The position numbers were made by a program, and so were the translations under genes. A stretch of 64,000 nucleotides of DNA from Tubulanus polymorphus (Eukaryota; Nemertea; Palaeonemertea; Tubulaniformes; Tubulanidae), in assembly GCF_964204645.1 (NCBI RefSeq), contig NC_134028.1, positions 21,302,153-21,366,152 of the forward strand, in the 5' to 3' direction. This document shows, one piece after another, positions 1 to 11,920 of this stretch (position 1 is its first letter; every line of letters starts with the position of its first letter). The notes beneath the pieces were generated by a model. That model saw nothing but the letters and a program-made list of their open reading frames with translations. It did no database searches and was not told the origin of the DNA.

Positions 1-635
1 AAATCGCGATATTTATTGATTTTGAAATATCTAAGTATCTCTTTAAGCTATATTTCCAATTTTTACAGAGGTTAAAGAGGTTGTTTGCAATTTGGGCCTG
101 CGTAAAAAGTTTTTGAATATCTTTCCTGACGACAGATCTGTAACCGCTTGAGTTTGAGATTACGCACCAAAGGGGTCTCCCATCGCAATTTCTCTGAACG
201 CGAAGTAGGCTCTCAACTAGGCCTACCTTTGCAATCGGCACAGAAAGTGCCCTTTCTTACAAGAAATCCTTTGATATCCCGACGCTACAAAACTCGAATT
301 CCTCAAAGGACACAAAGTCTATTTTTAAACATACAAAAATAAAGGTAATATATAACCATAAGAAGCAATATTAATAATAACAAACCAGTATAAAATTTTG
401 TTTTTGTGATTTCTTATCGCAAATCTCAATGTTCAGAGAAATTGAGATGCGCTGTGGGAGACCCCTTTGGCGCGTAATCTTAAACTCAAGCGGTTACAGA
501 TCAGTCGTCAGGAAAGAAATTCAAAACAAAAATTTAACGCAGGCTCAAACTGCAAATAATCCTCCTTAATTGAAAATTGCAAATATAGCTTAAAGAGATA
601 CTCAGATATTTCAAAATCAATAAATATCGCGATTT
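1..635. mobile_element. Foldback MITE with ~200 bp inverted arms
   Basis: The left arm (1-199) and right arm (about 431-635) are imperfect inverted copies. The left begins AAATCGCGATATTTATTG and the right ends with its complement. About 230 bp of unrelated AT-rich DNA lies between. No coding capacity. The left end coincides with the window edge, so the true terminus and any target duplication cannot be judged. Confidence 0.75.
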
Positions 636-718
636 TTTTCGCGCGGTTAAGGGTCCTTGGTTTCACATCGTCACTGCTCTAAATTGATGCGTTCAAAAAT
701 GTAGATAAGAAAAAGTAC

Positions 719-785
719 CTGCGATTGGGGACAATGTAAAGATGATGACCTCCACAATGAGAAAATATACGAATGTTCGCTTCAT
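719..785 (-). CDS. Signal-peptide exon, inverted paralogue of the 18.2 kb gene
   Basis: The ATG at 785 opens 22 codons plus one base and ends at a GT donor (718-717). The encoded leader begins MKRTFVYFLIVEVIIF and has a hydrophobic core typical of a secretory signal. The exon is exactly as long (67 nt, phase 1) as exon 1 of the plus-strand gene at 18,175 and nearly identical to it; similarity continues a little upstream. Its second exon would lie at lower coordinates, where the window holds only a MITE and then ends, so whether the gene is complete cannot be told. It may be a real paralogue with exon 2 outside the window or an orphan exon. Confidence 0.5.
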
Positions 786-3055
786 TTTCACAGTTCGTTT
801 TGAATTCGGTTGAATCGCCGATAAGAATTCGATCCACGTGAAACATACCAGAAATATCAGACAATTTGACATCAAGAATCACCGGCATATATCTGCATTT
901 CATTTCCGTTAAAAGGTTGTTTAAATTAAGTTCATCGCGCAAGGGACAGCAGATCTATATGATATTCAATCTAAACTTATGTTTTAAAAATGAGCGCAAA
1001 TTATCGCAACAATGGGGACCTCGAGGGACTGCCATAAAATGGTGCCTAGAAACTGGAAACTACTTTAAGTTAGGGTTAATCTTAGGAATCCAGAAATCTA
1101 ATCGTTTGGCATTAAAAATCATTTCTAATCTTTGAAAATATTTTGTTTGATAAATGACCTTTAGCAGACATGTTTGACCAGACGCCCCTTTGTATTAACA
1201 TTCACAAGAAACGTAAAAAGGAGTTATATAAGGTATTCATCAAGTAAAACATCAAAATTCTTAATTTGACTCCACAAGATCTACAAAATCTTAAACCTTC
1301 GAATCGAATATCGAATATTGAGCGAAATCGTTTTAACTTAAATGTTTTTAGATCTTAAAGGTTTTTCAAAATATCTTCAATCTTTACTTTTCGAAACTAA
1401 TAATCATAGTAAATAACGATTTACTTACATAGACATGAGAAAATCAGGAGAAATCGTAGACGATTTGAACGTGTCATTGTTAGTTGTCTGTCGTTGTCGA
1501 TGTTTCTCGGTGAGCTTTCTGAAGCTCAGTTTATACTGTGACTGTCTCTTGGCGCGTTTGTGAACTGTATTCGTAGAGAAACGTGAACAAACTTCGCAGA
1601 GAAAACTTCTGTCGTGAATTAAACGTATCTCAATAAGCGATTTCAATCTAGTTTTCTGTTCTGGGTGATGGTAAAAACACGTATAGGAGGTAATCACTCC
1701 TGCATGACTCGTGCGCGTGACAATTTATATTACATTACATTATCTTTTCATTTATTCGGAGGTAAGGATTTTCAGGAGAAATGAAATGTAACGTCGAAGG
1801 CACAGTTTTTCAAGCGATTACCATTGCAACCATTTAGATTTTTGGAATGGAACAGAATATTTCAATATTGGAGTATTTTCCACGAGAGAAATGATGAAAT
1901 ATGACAATTCCCTTGTACAGCTTTTCTTCCTCATTTTCTACATGCGTCATTACCGTAAACATTAACCATTATCCAAACCAACTGAGCTTCCATTCCATGT
2001 TTTATCTGATACTGTAAACGAACTGCCATTATTTGTAGTTCGGCTCTTCCGAGTCCTACTATACGCTATAGATTTTCAAGTAGTAACCAAAGATTTTCAA
2101 TAATTAAAAAAGATACCTTGTTTCTTATCACCGCCTGCATCGAAAGAATTACCTTCAAAAACGTAAAAAACCCACCCGAAATATAATTCTAAAGTGACAA
2201 ATGAAATTTACTATGAAATTATATTTTACATGAAAGTTCATTTTCTTTTTTAAACTCGTTGTCTTACAATTCATTTTATTTTTGAAATAGTTGAAAAAAA
2301 GGTTTGGAAAATATCTTGGGAACAAGTGAATATTGCCGTAAAATAAAAATAATATTCACTCACCCTCATTATAAGTTCGCAAAGTTTTATTGCGACTTTT
2401 TAAAACTAGAAAAAAAATGAAAACCTCCCGCCGCCCTCATCTGATATCTTCGTGTTGCTGTGGTAAGAAACAGGGCATCTTTTTTATTTGACCAAAACTG
2501 TGGACTTTCAAACGAGGGGGCCTGAATTGCGGTGTAAGATCAAAGGGTCGTTGGTCGATGAGACGCTGGATTTCTATATTCAGGGTTTATAGGATTTTTG
2601 TTTATCTTTCAATCTGTAGATTGTTTTCTGTTTGTGAGTTGTTGTTCTGAGTGTCGAAATATTACTCTACTATTAGCCATGGCGTGACACTTACCGGCCA
2701 CTTGGAATATTAATCTGCATCCAATTCGACAAATCGTTCCGTGTTAATGATTGAATGAAATGATTGAGGTATCACGTATCAAAATTTTCTATTTCTGATG
2801 ATTTTAATCGCTTCAATATAATATCTCGTTTTCAACGAATTGCCATGGATCACATTTTCATAGAGTGCACTCAAAATTCTTTATTCTACCGGATGATTTT
2901 TTGTCGACTGCGAAGATTTTCAGATATTATCAGTTATAATGATTAGATATTGGTAACTGTTAAATAAATTATCAACTCAGCACGAAATATTTCATAAGGT
3001 TTATTTCATATCCCGTGAAATCAAATTTAACAGTTCGGTATTCTATTCACAGGCC
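786..3055. other. Non-coding stretch
   Basis: AT-rich sequence with many stops in all frames. I see no convincing gene, RNA or repeat. A 90-codon minus-strand frame at 1,425-1,697 is the only long open stretch and has no recognised domain. Confidence 0.5.
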
Positions 3056-3059
3056 TAAA

Positions 3060-4435
3060 ATATTGGACTCGCCTAGAATTGAAAACTAACTAGATTTGCC
3101 TAAATTCAGAGGCAAAATAACATCTTACACTTAGATGGGTTTTTGACACCAACAGTTATCAAACCGTAATACACAAAATCTTAATGCTGTTCAGAAGTTC
3201 AACTATCTAAAGACATTACTTGCCGGTGAAGCGGAACAAACTGTAGGTGGTCTAACACTTGCAGAAGCAGGTTATCAGATAGCTCTTGATATTTTGTTCA
3301 CTATAGGTATGGACAGAAGGACAAAGTCGCTCATGCACATTTACAGTCACTGATCAGTTTGCAGCCTCCGTCATTACAATACGTTACGTGATTTTTATGA
3401 TAATGTGGAAAAATTGATTCGATGTTTAGAAGCCTTAGCGAAGTTCGTTTTCAGATCTATTAGTATCCGTTTTAATCGAGAAACTTCAAATATGCGTTAT
3501 TACGAATATAGCTCGCCTGGATGGCGGTAAAACCCATATAAACTAAGAAAATCTCCGTACTTTTTTACATTCCGAAATTAATCTGTTAGGTTCGGCTGAG
3601 CGATCATCTTCATTTGAGATCAAGAAAAAAAACTGCAGCGCAATTTTGTTTCACGCTCGTGTGAACGGCTGAAATGATCGTCCTTGTGTTTATTGCGCCT
3701 AACTCAGTTGTTTGGGTCATCATGTAGCAAGAAAGTGCAAATCGAAATTCTGTTGTAGAATTTTGCAGAAACAAACATCATTCAAATTAATGTACTTATC
3801 AAAAGAATTCTGATGTTAATACTAACACAACTTCCGCTCAAAGCGTACATCAGCAAGATGAATATACTAATTTGTTGCCGGCATCGCACTGTTCGGCAGG
3901 AAATATGTTGCCGTCGTCTGAAAAGTCGGCTGAACTTAATATGACAGCGAATGATCAAAATTATACCAAACATCATAATTCTAATGCTAGAATTGTTAGT
4001 GGGTAACCATGTTTCGGCTAATAAAACATTTTGATTAACGACCTATGTTCGATTTTAATGCGTTTCAGGATGCACACCTTAGCCTTTTGTTCAGATATCG
4101 ATGTTTTATTACATGACGACGATCGCGATTTTGTTTTGTAGGTTTTTTGGCTGTTGGATCCAACGAATCCTAATAGTGGATTTCATATTTATATATTTTG
4201 CGTTGTACTTTTTGGAGCGAAGAGCTCTCCATTTTTTTTTTAAATGCAGCGTTATCATAAGGAATTGAATCAGGGTGTAGTACGTAAGTCATGACAAATA
4301 TCCATGAAGATGATGTTATTTCTGCCTGTGAGTCAATAAGTGAATTCATCAATTATTATAAGTTTTCACGGGAATTATTATCCGAAGGTGGATTCGATCT
4401 AGCAATGTTAAACGTTACAAGAACGAATTTCGCGA
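3060..4435 (+). pseudogene. BEL/Pao retrotransposon remnant: gag and RT pieces
   Basis: Broken plus-strand frames resemble BEL/Pao Gag-Pol in order. Around 3,100-3,300 is the Gag-type segment (KFNYLKTLLAGEAEQTVGGL), then the LIRCLEALAKF segment near 3,415, and a cysteine cluster near 3,690-3,780 (CVYC, GHHVARKCKSKFCC) resembling Gag zinc knuckles. At about 4,110-4,230 a reverse-transcriptase piece reads DPTNPNSGFHIYIFCVVLFG, where VLFG matches the BEL palm region. Many stops and frameshifts make it dead. The same element resumes at 5,110 and 11,920, so these are parts of one old insertion. Family assignment is from motif recognition, not a search. Confidence 0.75.
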
Positions 4436-5105
4436 AATTGTCCTATATAAATACATAATACATAAATAATGACGCGATTCGTGGCATCAAAGAATTGTTT
4501 TGCTATTAATCAATTTGAAAATCTTCAATGCCACAAATCGGTTGTATGTTTGATGATATCGAACAATTTTGATAGAGAAGCGATTCGTGGCATTGAGGAC
4601 TTGTTTTGTAGCGTACAGTATACGTGAACTAGAAGCTGCGATCACAGTGAGACGATTTGGCCCGGGTTTAACCGGCCCGGTTGTTACTAAAACTTGTTAG
4701 GCCTACTTGTTATAAACTTATTACTAAAAGTGCTATCAAACAATGCTGCGGCAAGTGAACTGGGTCACTTCCAGGGCCGTACTTAGAAGGGAGCCCAGAT
4801 ATTTTGGAGAAGTGCCTTTTTCGAAAATATTTTTGTCATATCCTATAGATCGGTCCTTTTTCGAATCTCTGAAATTCGGCGGAACCTGTGTGAACGGTTA
4901 GCCCGGACCTAATCTTATACGGGTCACACTTGGAGCGGGTCAAATACGCTCGTGTGATCGCAACGTTCCATACCTAAACTAGAGTCAACCATTAATCGAT
5001 GAAATAGAGTTTGGAAATCTGAAGAAACCAGCGAAAATTACTTGCTACATTTTAAACTGTCGCGTTATTTTGGAGCCACGTTTGCAGTTCACCGAGGTTT
5101 CTATC
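4436..5105. other. Spacer in the BEL/Pao remnant with a possible hAT-like terminus
   Basis: No coding signal. A short unit (CGATTCGTGGCAT) occurs at about 4,480 and 4,580. At 4,772 the sequence CAGGGCCGTACTTAG resembles a hAT-type terminal repeat, but I found no matching opposite end. Confidence 0.3.
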
Positions 5106-5109
5106 TGCC

Positions 5110-5546
5110 CACATTTTGTTACTATTCGCTTTGTTTAACGCTGCCTCGAAGAGGTGCGCGTCATCGCCGATATCCTGCTTGTTATCATCGAAAAACCTTT
5201 GCAGCTACAAAAATATCAATGAACGAGAAATAAATAGGAAGATAGGTGGAAAGAACGAAGTTCGCGAGTTCTCTGATTCGAGTGAACACGCTCATGACAG
5301 AGTTGCTCATTCAAAATACGACAATCAAGTTTCATTTCAAATGTCAAAAAACCGGTTAGCACCTACAAAGGCTCGTCGTACACCAGAAATGGAATTGTTG
5401 GCCGCATTTATAGCTGCTCGATTATCACATTTCGTAAGGAACTAGTTGTTCACTTTTGGTGCGATAGCGTTGCACTGGGTTACATCTAGTAAATACTTAT
5501 CTCCTTCCGTAGCGAATAGAGTTTCTGAAACTGAAATAGAGTTTCC
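5110..5546 (+). pseudogene. BEL/Pao remnant: RT to RNase H junction
   Basis: A plus-strand frame reads FQMSKNRLAPTKARRTPEME followed by LLAAFIAARLSHFV, the BEL/Pao signature of an aspartate-free RNase H entry and the LELLAA motif. Further downstream is WCDSVAL and SPSVANRVSE, the part of the RNase H domain just before the integrase linker. The frame is interrupted here by the 6.4 kb insertion and resumes at about 11,921. Stops and shifts mark it as a pseudogene. Confidence 0.8.
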
Positions 5547-7792
5547 CAAATGTTTTGATACTTTCTCAGTTTGTATCAAAAATATTGCCAATTTCTGGTC
5601 CTTGAGTCCTGAAAAATGATAAATTTACAGCGCAAAATCGTACAAACGTGTCAATTATACTTCTAAACACTTTATTTGCGGACCAGTTTATGAATTGAAC
5701 GTGGGCCATAGAGCGCTATATCCGCCTATGATCTCAACTTTCAATTTATTACGTAAGCTATTCGTGAACAAAATGCGGTCGGCGCACAATAGAAACTTGC
5801 GCTAGAAACGCTCTATTTATTCTTTCATTACCGCCGACAAAGAGGACCGATATTTCGCAAATTGGATTCGGGAGGTTTAAACCTCCCAAGGTCAAACCAC
5901 TAAAATTGTGACCTTCGTGGAGATTATCTAAAAAGCCGATGGTAATCAAATTTAGCATAACTTTTTACCCAAACGTTCAATGGCATTCCTAAGTATTTGA
6001 TGAAAGTTGAGAAATCATAAGATATTCATATAGCCATGGACTCTAAAACCTAAATCGTATAAGAGTCTCTGATATAAAAAAAACTTCGCATAACGAAGAA
6101 GCAAAAATTCGAATCTGATTCATCTGTTTGGAATTGATTCTTATGAAATGGAAACAAATGCGTGAGCACCTACTCATTCATTCAATTTACTTTGCGGCTT
6201 TACAACGGCTATTTCACTGGTTCTGCGTGATGAGATAATTCTGATTAAAGTTATTGTAATAATTTCTATATTTATATACGTAATGATACTCTTTCTCAAT
6301 AAAGGATGCACGTTATTCGAATCCCCACCATTGTTCTCTACAATGTACGTTAATCAAACTCACGATAAAACCAGATCCAAAACCATTGACTCAAAAACAA
6401 AGGATCCGTGGTCAAACATACAATTCTAATTTCCCCGTTAGTTCACTGATGCCGTCAGTTTCTATCGAATGCAAGGATTCTAGCCAATCAGAGAGGCGCA
6501 TGTACACATCCATTGGCATGTTAGTTATAGTACAACTTAGACAATAATCAAGGTTCGAGCCAATGTCAGTAACTAGAATATGTTCTTTCATCAAATACAA
6601 ATAACTCAGCAGTAGTCAGTTAGTTGAGTTTGTTTGACTTGATTTGTATTTCATCAATCAATCTATTTCATTTTATTTTAAAGTACAAACTAAACGCTTG
6701 AATTGCTTATAACACGACCAGGTATGAATTAGAATAGATCGGCTTAATATTTCGAATGCAAATTTGGCGTTTAAGCAATCGGAAATTCGAAGTGCTTGAG
6801 AAATTTTTCAATACGCACATTACTTCGAATAGCGATAAGTTCATTGACACATGTGACCATTGTTGTGTTACTTTCGATAGCGAGTCGAATAAGCTATGGG
6901 ACAGCTAACGACAGCACAATCGCAATATCAACAGAAGTTCATTTTATCCTACATGATGAGGCTAAATTCAGTGAAATCGATCGTGTTCTGAAATATATAT
7001 TTTCCTGGATACATGTTGTTTATTGTAGCTATTCTATGCGGTTTTACATTAACCTGCTATAACATATTGACCGTTTTCAAGAACCCAAAAATTTTCTGGG
7101 TATCTGTTTTTTTTTCAAAAACAACCCAAACCCGAAATTGTGTACAGTTAGTACGCAGCGTATATACTGTCGGATTAGAGAATATTGAAAAAACTTAGAA
7201 AAAGTTCAGTGAAGGAAAATAAGCTCAGCAGTGACAAATTGTCATTTCATCCCCTGCACGTGATTAATTGATGTCCAAATATCTTCTACCGTGAAAACTC
7301 TGCATTTAGCGTCAAACGAATTTTTGTATACGTATCTCAGGATGCATGCTCTTCAAAAAGGTAGCCTATTAGGAAAAAACTTACCCGGTAAAATCCTAAT
7401 TTGTCCTAAACGATATTCCAACTATTATTTTGTTAATTATTCAACTATCATCACTAACTGGGTAAGTTAGTTGAACTTACATAAAGATATTTCATTAGGG
7501 ACACTTCAATTTCACACCATTCAATATCATAAGGGAACAAAATTCTTTGAAACTTGGTAGTTCTTAAGACTAGGTTTTGTTTCCGAAATTTACTAAATGT
7601 ACCAATTCTAATAATTCACTCATTGAAGCTTCTATATATAAAAAGCGAAAGCTCGTGCGTCGGAATAAATAGTTAACCTTTAAACTACTACTCGTCTCTT
7701 CATTTAAATTCAAATAATATAAGTCTTTATTGATTCTTTTTTGTTGAAATATGCATAACTTTTTCTGGGCAAATTTCTATATTCTGTCAAGT

Positions 7793-7839
7793 CATGGACT
7801 CTAAAACGATTTAGACATTAAAACGTTTTAGAGTCCATG
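7793..7839. repeat. Hairpin with perfect 16 bp arms
   Basis: CATGGACTCTAAAACG (7,793-7,808) is perfectly complementary to CGTTTTAGAGTCCATG (7,824-7,839) with a 15 nt loop. The motif CATGGACTCTAAAAC recurs near 6,036, and a related CCATGG...CCATGG inverted pair lies near 11,202-11,238, which suggests a small dispersed palindromic repeat. Confidence 0.7.
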
Positions 7840-8707
7840 GTCAAGGTATTTTGGCTATAACGAATATGACTAACTCCCTGGGGCAACGATGTGGCTGATG
7901 AAATGATCTCTCCCATTGTAATCCCACCATTTAATTACTCATTGTATAACAACTCTCACAATTAAGCCTCGGACTCTTAAACGAATTATGAGTGCATGCT
8001 TTAGTATAGGCTTTGATATACCGGGTAGAGCATATTGTCTTGATTTAGAACATGTATGCATGAACTCTAGGCTGCAAAGAAATACGTTTTCAGCGGCTCT
8101 AATCGAGTTAAATTTTTCGTGATAGATTAACACAGAAAGGCGACACCCAATCGCTGCTTATTGACATTAGGCACAAGTCACTGTTATGTTCATTAGTAAA
8201 ACTAATATAGAATGAATAAGTGAGGAGGGAAAATGTATAAATTAAATTTATAAATGAATTTATAAGAATTTAGCATGCATCGGAGTGCACTTAAATTGGA
8301 TTATTACAAAATAACTCACTTCAAAATTTATGATATTGTTTCATTGATATTTATTACTTTAAAGCAATTCACTTTAAGAACTTTGGTCAACAATAAGTCT
8401 GACCTGCAAATCAAATCATCGGGAGACAAAATACTGTTTCAAAAAATTATATTGCTAATACATTCCTAATCTTAACCTTTCGCCATAAACCTACTGGATT
8501 TAGAGCCTGGGGCATTTTAGATGGTTGTAGGTAGAAATCCCCTAGGTAAAATCCTCACCTGACGATTTTTCAAGAACATTTGAAAGCACGATATTTATTC
8601 AAACATATTCCTCCACAATACAACTGCAATATATTTGAACTGTGCATTGAACTATTTTGTTGAAATAAATCTTTAAATAAATTCATAGAATAAATGAAAT
8701 TAATGAA

Positions 8708-8782
8708 CTTTTTATTCATACTACCTTTTCATATTTTTATTCATACTATCTTTTCATATTTTTATTCATACTATCTTTTAAT
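8708..8782 (+). repeat. 25 bp tandem repeat, three copies
   Basis: The unit TTTTTATTCATACTATCTTT plus TCATA repeats three times with few changes. No function is apparent. Confidence 0.8.
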
Positions 8783-8872
8783 TCGAAATAAATAACTCTT
8801 TTTTACTTGTGGTATAGTATGCTTATGATATGGATTCGATTTACGTATCAATATGTTCATGTTGACAGGGGC

Positions 8873-8902
8873 CTGATGATGGCTAATAGCATTAGCCGAA
8901 AC
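8873..8902 (+). ncRNA. Hammerhead-ribozyme-like core in a Penelope-like tail
   Basis: CTGATGA is followed by a perfect 7 bp stem with a 3 nt loop (GGCTAAT AGC ATTAGCC) and then GAAAC. CUGANGA, stem II and GAAA form the conserved hammerhead core, and such motifs are known in Penelope-like retroelements. One unpaired T precedes the stem, and stems I and III are not obvious, so cleavage activity is unproven. A homologous block follows (ATTGTGGGATTTGTC), shared with the copy at 20,410. Confidence 0.4.
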
Positions 8903-11900
8903 ATTGCTCGTAGAACATTTGATTTTTAGCTGAATTCATTGTGGGATTTGTCTCATTATTCACCATACACGGATATTGTGTATTTTCTTCTCATTTTCAT
9001 GTTGGTTTTGAACAACTTAAATTTTGCGATTCTAATACCTTATTAACTTTAGATGACAGTAATACCTTCAATTTACATTTAACATATGATCACTGCTGAA
9101 AGTGTAATAAGGAATATATATTTACTCCAGTGACAATATTTTGATTCAAAGATTTAATTCAATCATCTAGTCTGAGTCTTTATGGTAAAACTTCTGGCTA
9201 ACCAAGAGCTAGCCGAATTCCGACAATAGAAGGTGGTCGCTTGAAAATTAGTTAATTTACGCAACAGGAATCTATCTTGATTTCAAGGGCACTTCAATTA
9301 ATCGTTTCAATAGTGACCACTGTAAATTAGCCAGTAGTTTAAATGACCGAATTCAATCAACCGATTCGTATCCTAAGAATGAGAATTGTATCTAACCACA
9401 GTAGTTATTCCTCATCAAACGTTCGGTCATCATATTATACATCTATACATCATTACTATCATCTTCAGTTAATAGAAGTGCAATAAAATCTAGAATCTAT
9501 GAGTTGAGATTTTTTAAACATAATAAATTGTGTTGATTTTATGTTAGTTAAATCAAATATTGGGAATATTTTACCGGGGGATTTTCACTTTGGGGATAAT
9601 AACCTAAATTATTTTATATCATCGGTTTTCATTAAGAAAAAAAAACAACTATTAATCTTAACTACACTTATTTTATTCCTTTTGGAACATTAAGATTCTT
9701 TCATTGAATTTAATATGTTATTTCGTACAATAGTTCATCACAGTGCGTCATCACGCTTAAATGTACAAAACTTCTTTACAGAGTTCAAAATATAAACCAA
9801 CAATCTCATCTCAAGCATGTACTAGCGCTGACGCTATGGGATAAAACCAAGTCTCGATTCATTGCCTAAAATGTGGGTACATTCATTCAAATCAGGACTA
9901 AAATACGCTTATATGAATATCTTGCATGATATCATTTTACATTACGGGTGTCTCATAGGCCTGGTTTTACTTGTACATTGTCATCAATTAATTAAACATC
10001 CCAAGTAACTTCGTTATTTACTTATGGCTTAATCACTGGTATTCAATAGCTAGTCGGCTATAGAAAGACTAACCCGATAAAATTCCATTAACCGTTCGTC
10101 CAGGGTCGAACACTCGCGTGTTAATTCGCAACGATTTTAAAGAAAGAAAATGATTGCATGAAATCTAGTTTTCGTATCAATCGGCGTCCAATCTCTTAAA
10201 CCATCCTAAACACAGTAGTTTAGTAGTTTGTGTCTATTTGCTTTTGCTGATGTCATTTAACATAACAATGGAAATGTATTCGTTTATTTGGAAATTATAT
10301 GAAGATATGGAGTAATCATGTGACAAATCAAATTATTACTGCAAGGCAAAACATAGCGCACTTCAGATATATGATATGGCCTTAAAGACTTTCCATATAT
10401 TAACAGTCCAGTTTAACGTCTATTGATATGAATAGTTCAGTTTTGATATGACTGTCGCAACAGTTGGAATAAAACGTATGAAATCTAGGAGCATTTATCT
10501 CATGAAATTTAGATTTGAGATAATTGTATTGTATTGTATGAGGATTAAACATTTCAATGGCTGGTGATTATTTGTGATGAAATAATCAGTGAGATGGACT
10601 GTTGATGTAGCCCTGATTGAGGCACTCGGGTCAAATAATATTTTTAGATACAACAGTGCATTTGTTAAAGCAGAACACATGATTTTAAACTAAATATAAG
10701 TAGCTAAACCGTTAATTTTCATTCCTAACTTTTTCATCACTCCCGATTATCAAAAATAATTCAACAGTTTGATTAACGGATAGTTGCAGTTAACAACATT
10801 TCTATCTGATAGAGAAGGTATACAGGTATACAGAGGAACAAGAAAAGAACATCCAACTAGACACTGAAAAATCTTTATTCGGGTTTTTTACCAGGGGCCT
10901 TTACCTTGGGGTATATTTAACAAGTGGATTTTTACTGAAAGGGACCTTTACGGGGCGAGTTTTTACCCGATCACATCGATTATTGAATGACATGTTCGAT
11001 AAAATCATGACAAAAACTGGTATCACTGGTACAATTTGCTAATTTTCGCTATTCGGGTGGTTCTGTAGATTATTGGCTATACCGTTGGTAACTGAATAGC
11101 TATTTGTATTACTGATCGGACTGTGATGTGAAAATATAGCTTTGACAAAACCACAACGAGAAATGAATCAAATGCAATATTTGACTCGAAAACGAGCTTA
11201 ACCATGGATTCAGTAACGTTTTTTTTACAGTCCATGGCTGAAATGACGCTATTGAAAAAATCAATGAGAAATACTGCCTCCGATTTTTATGACGAAAATA
11301 TAGGAATGAATTCCGAACAGAATCAAATCAGGTTGTTCTTATTGGTATTGTGTATACATTTCATTTATTAGATATTTCAAGTAATTCGTGTAATTAGGAA
11401 AAACTCGATCCAATAATGGGTTTTTCTTTTGGTTTTAAGTAATTTACAACTTACCAAATATGGACTTCATGGTTTGACATTAAAACCAGTGAGCATTATG
11501 GTATCAAGTTCAACCAAAATTGATTACGATCGGCCTTTCGTAGAATCTCCCTGAAGGTCACAATTTTAGTAAATTGACCTTGGGAGGTTTAAACCTCCCG
11601 AATCCAATTAGCAAAATATCGGTCCTCTATGTCGGCGACAATAAAAGTACCCTGCGCGTAACTTTCTATTGTGCGCCTGCCGCGTTTTGGGCACGAGTAG
11701 CTTACGTAATCTTAATTGAAAGTTGAGATCACAGGCAGATATTGAGGTCTATGGCCCACACAAAACATCATAAATTGGTCAGGAAATAAAGTGTTTTGTG
11801 GTATAGATGACACGTTTGTACGATTTTACACTGTAGATTTATCATTTTTCAGGACTTTCAGGACCTAAAATCAGCAATATTTTTGATACAAACTGAGAAA

Positions 11901-11920
11901 GTATCAAAACATTTGAGAAC

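Larger units (their letters stand above)
5958..11516. other. Non-coding interior of the 6.4 kb element
   Basis: AT-rich, no convincing gene. It contains a 16 bp-arm hairpin (7,793-7,839), a 25 bp tandem repeat (8,708-8,782) and a Penelope-like tail with a ribozyme-like core (8,873-8,902), listed separately. Confidence 0.5.
5547..11915. mobile_element. 6.4 kb insertion with ~400 bp terminal inverted repeats
   Basis: The left end (5,547-about 5,957) and right end (about 11,517-11,915) are diverged inverted copies. Both start CAAATGTTTTGATACTTTCT and include an internal GTTTTGATAC/GTATCAAAA inverted pair. The unit interrupts the RNase H region of the BEL/Pao remnant, whose reading resumes directly on the other side, so it is an insertion. 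The 5.5 kb interior has no long frame. I find no transposase and no clean target duplication. It resembles an old non-autonomous or decayed DNA transposon with long terminal repeats. Confidence 0.7.

Noticed and set aside
1425-1697. 90-codon minus frame with CEVC and many basic residues
   Set aside because: No full zinc finger, splice context or domain; could be an exon but support is too thin.
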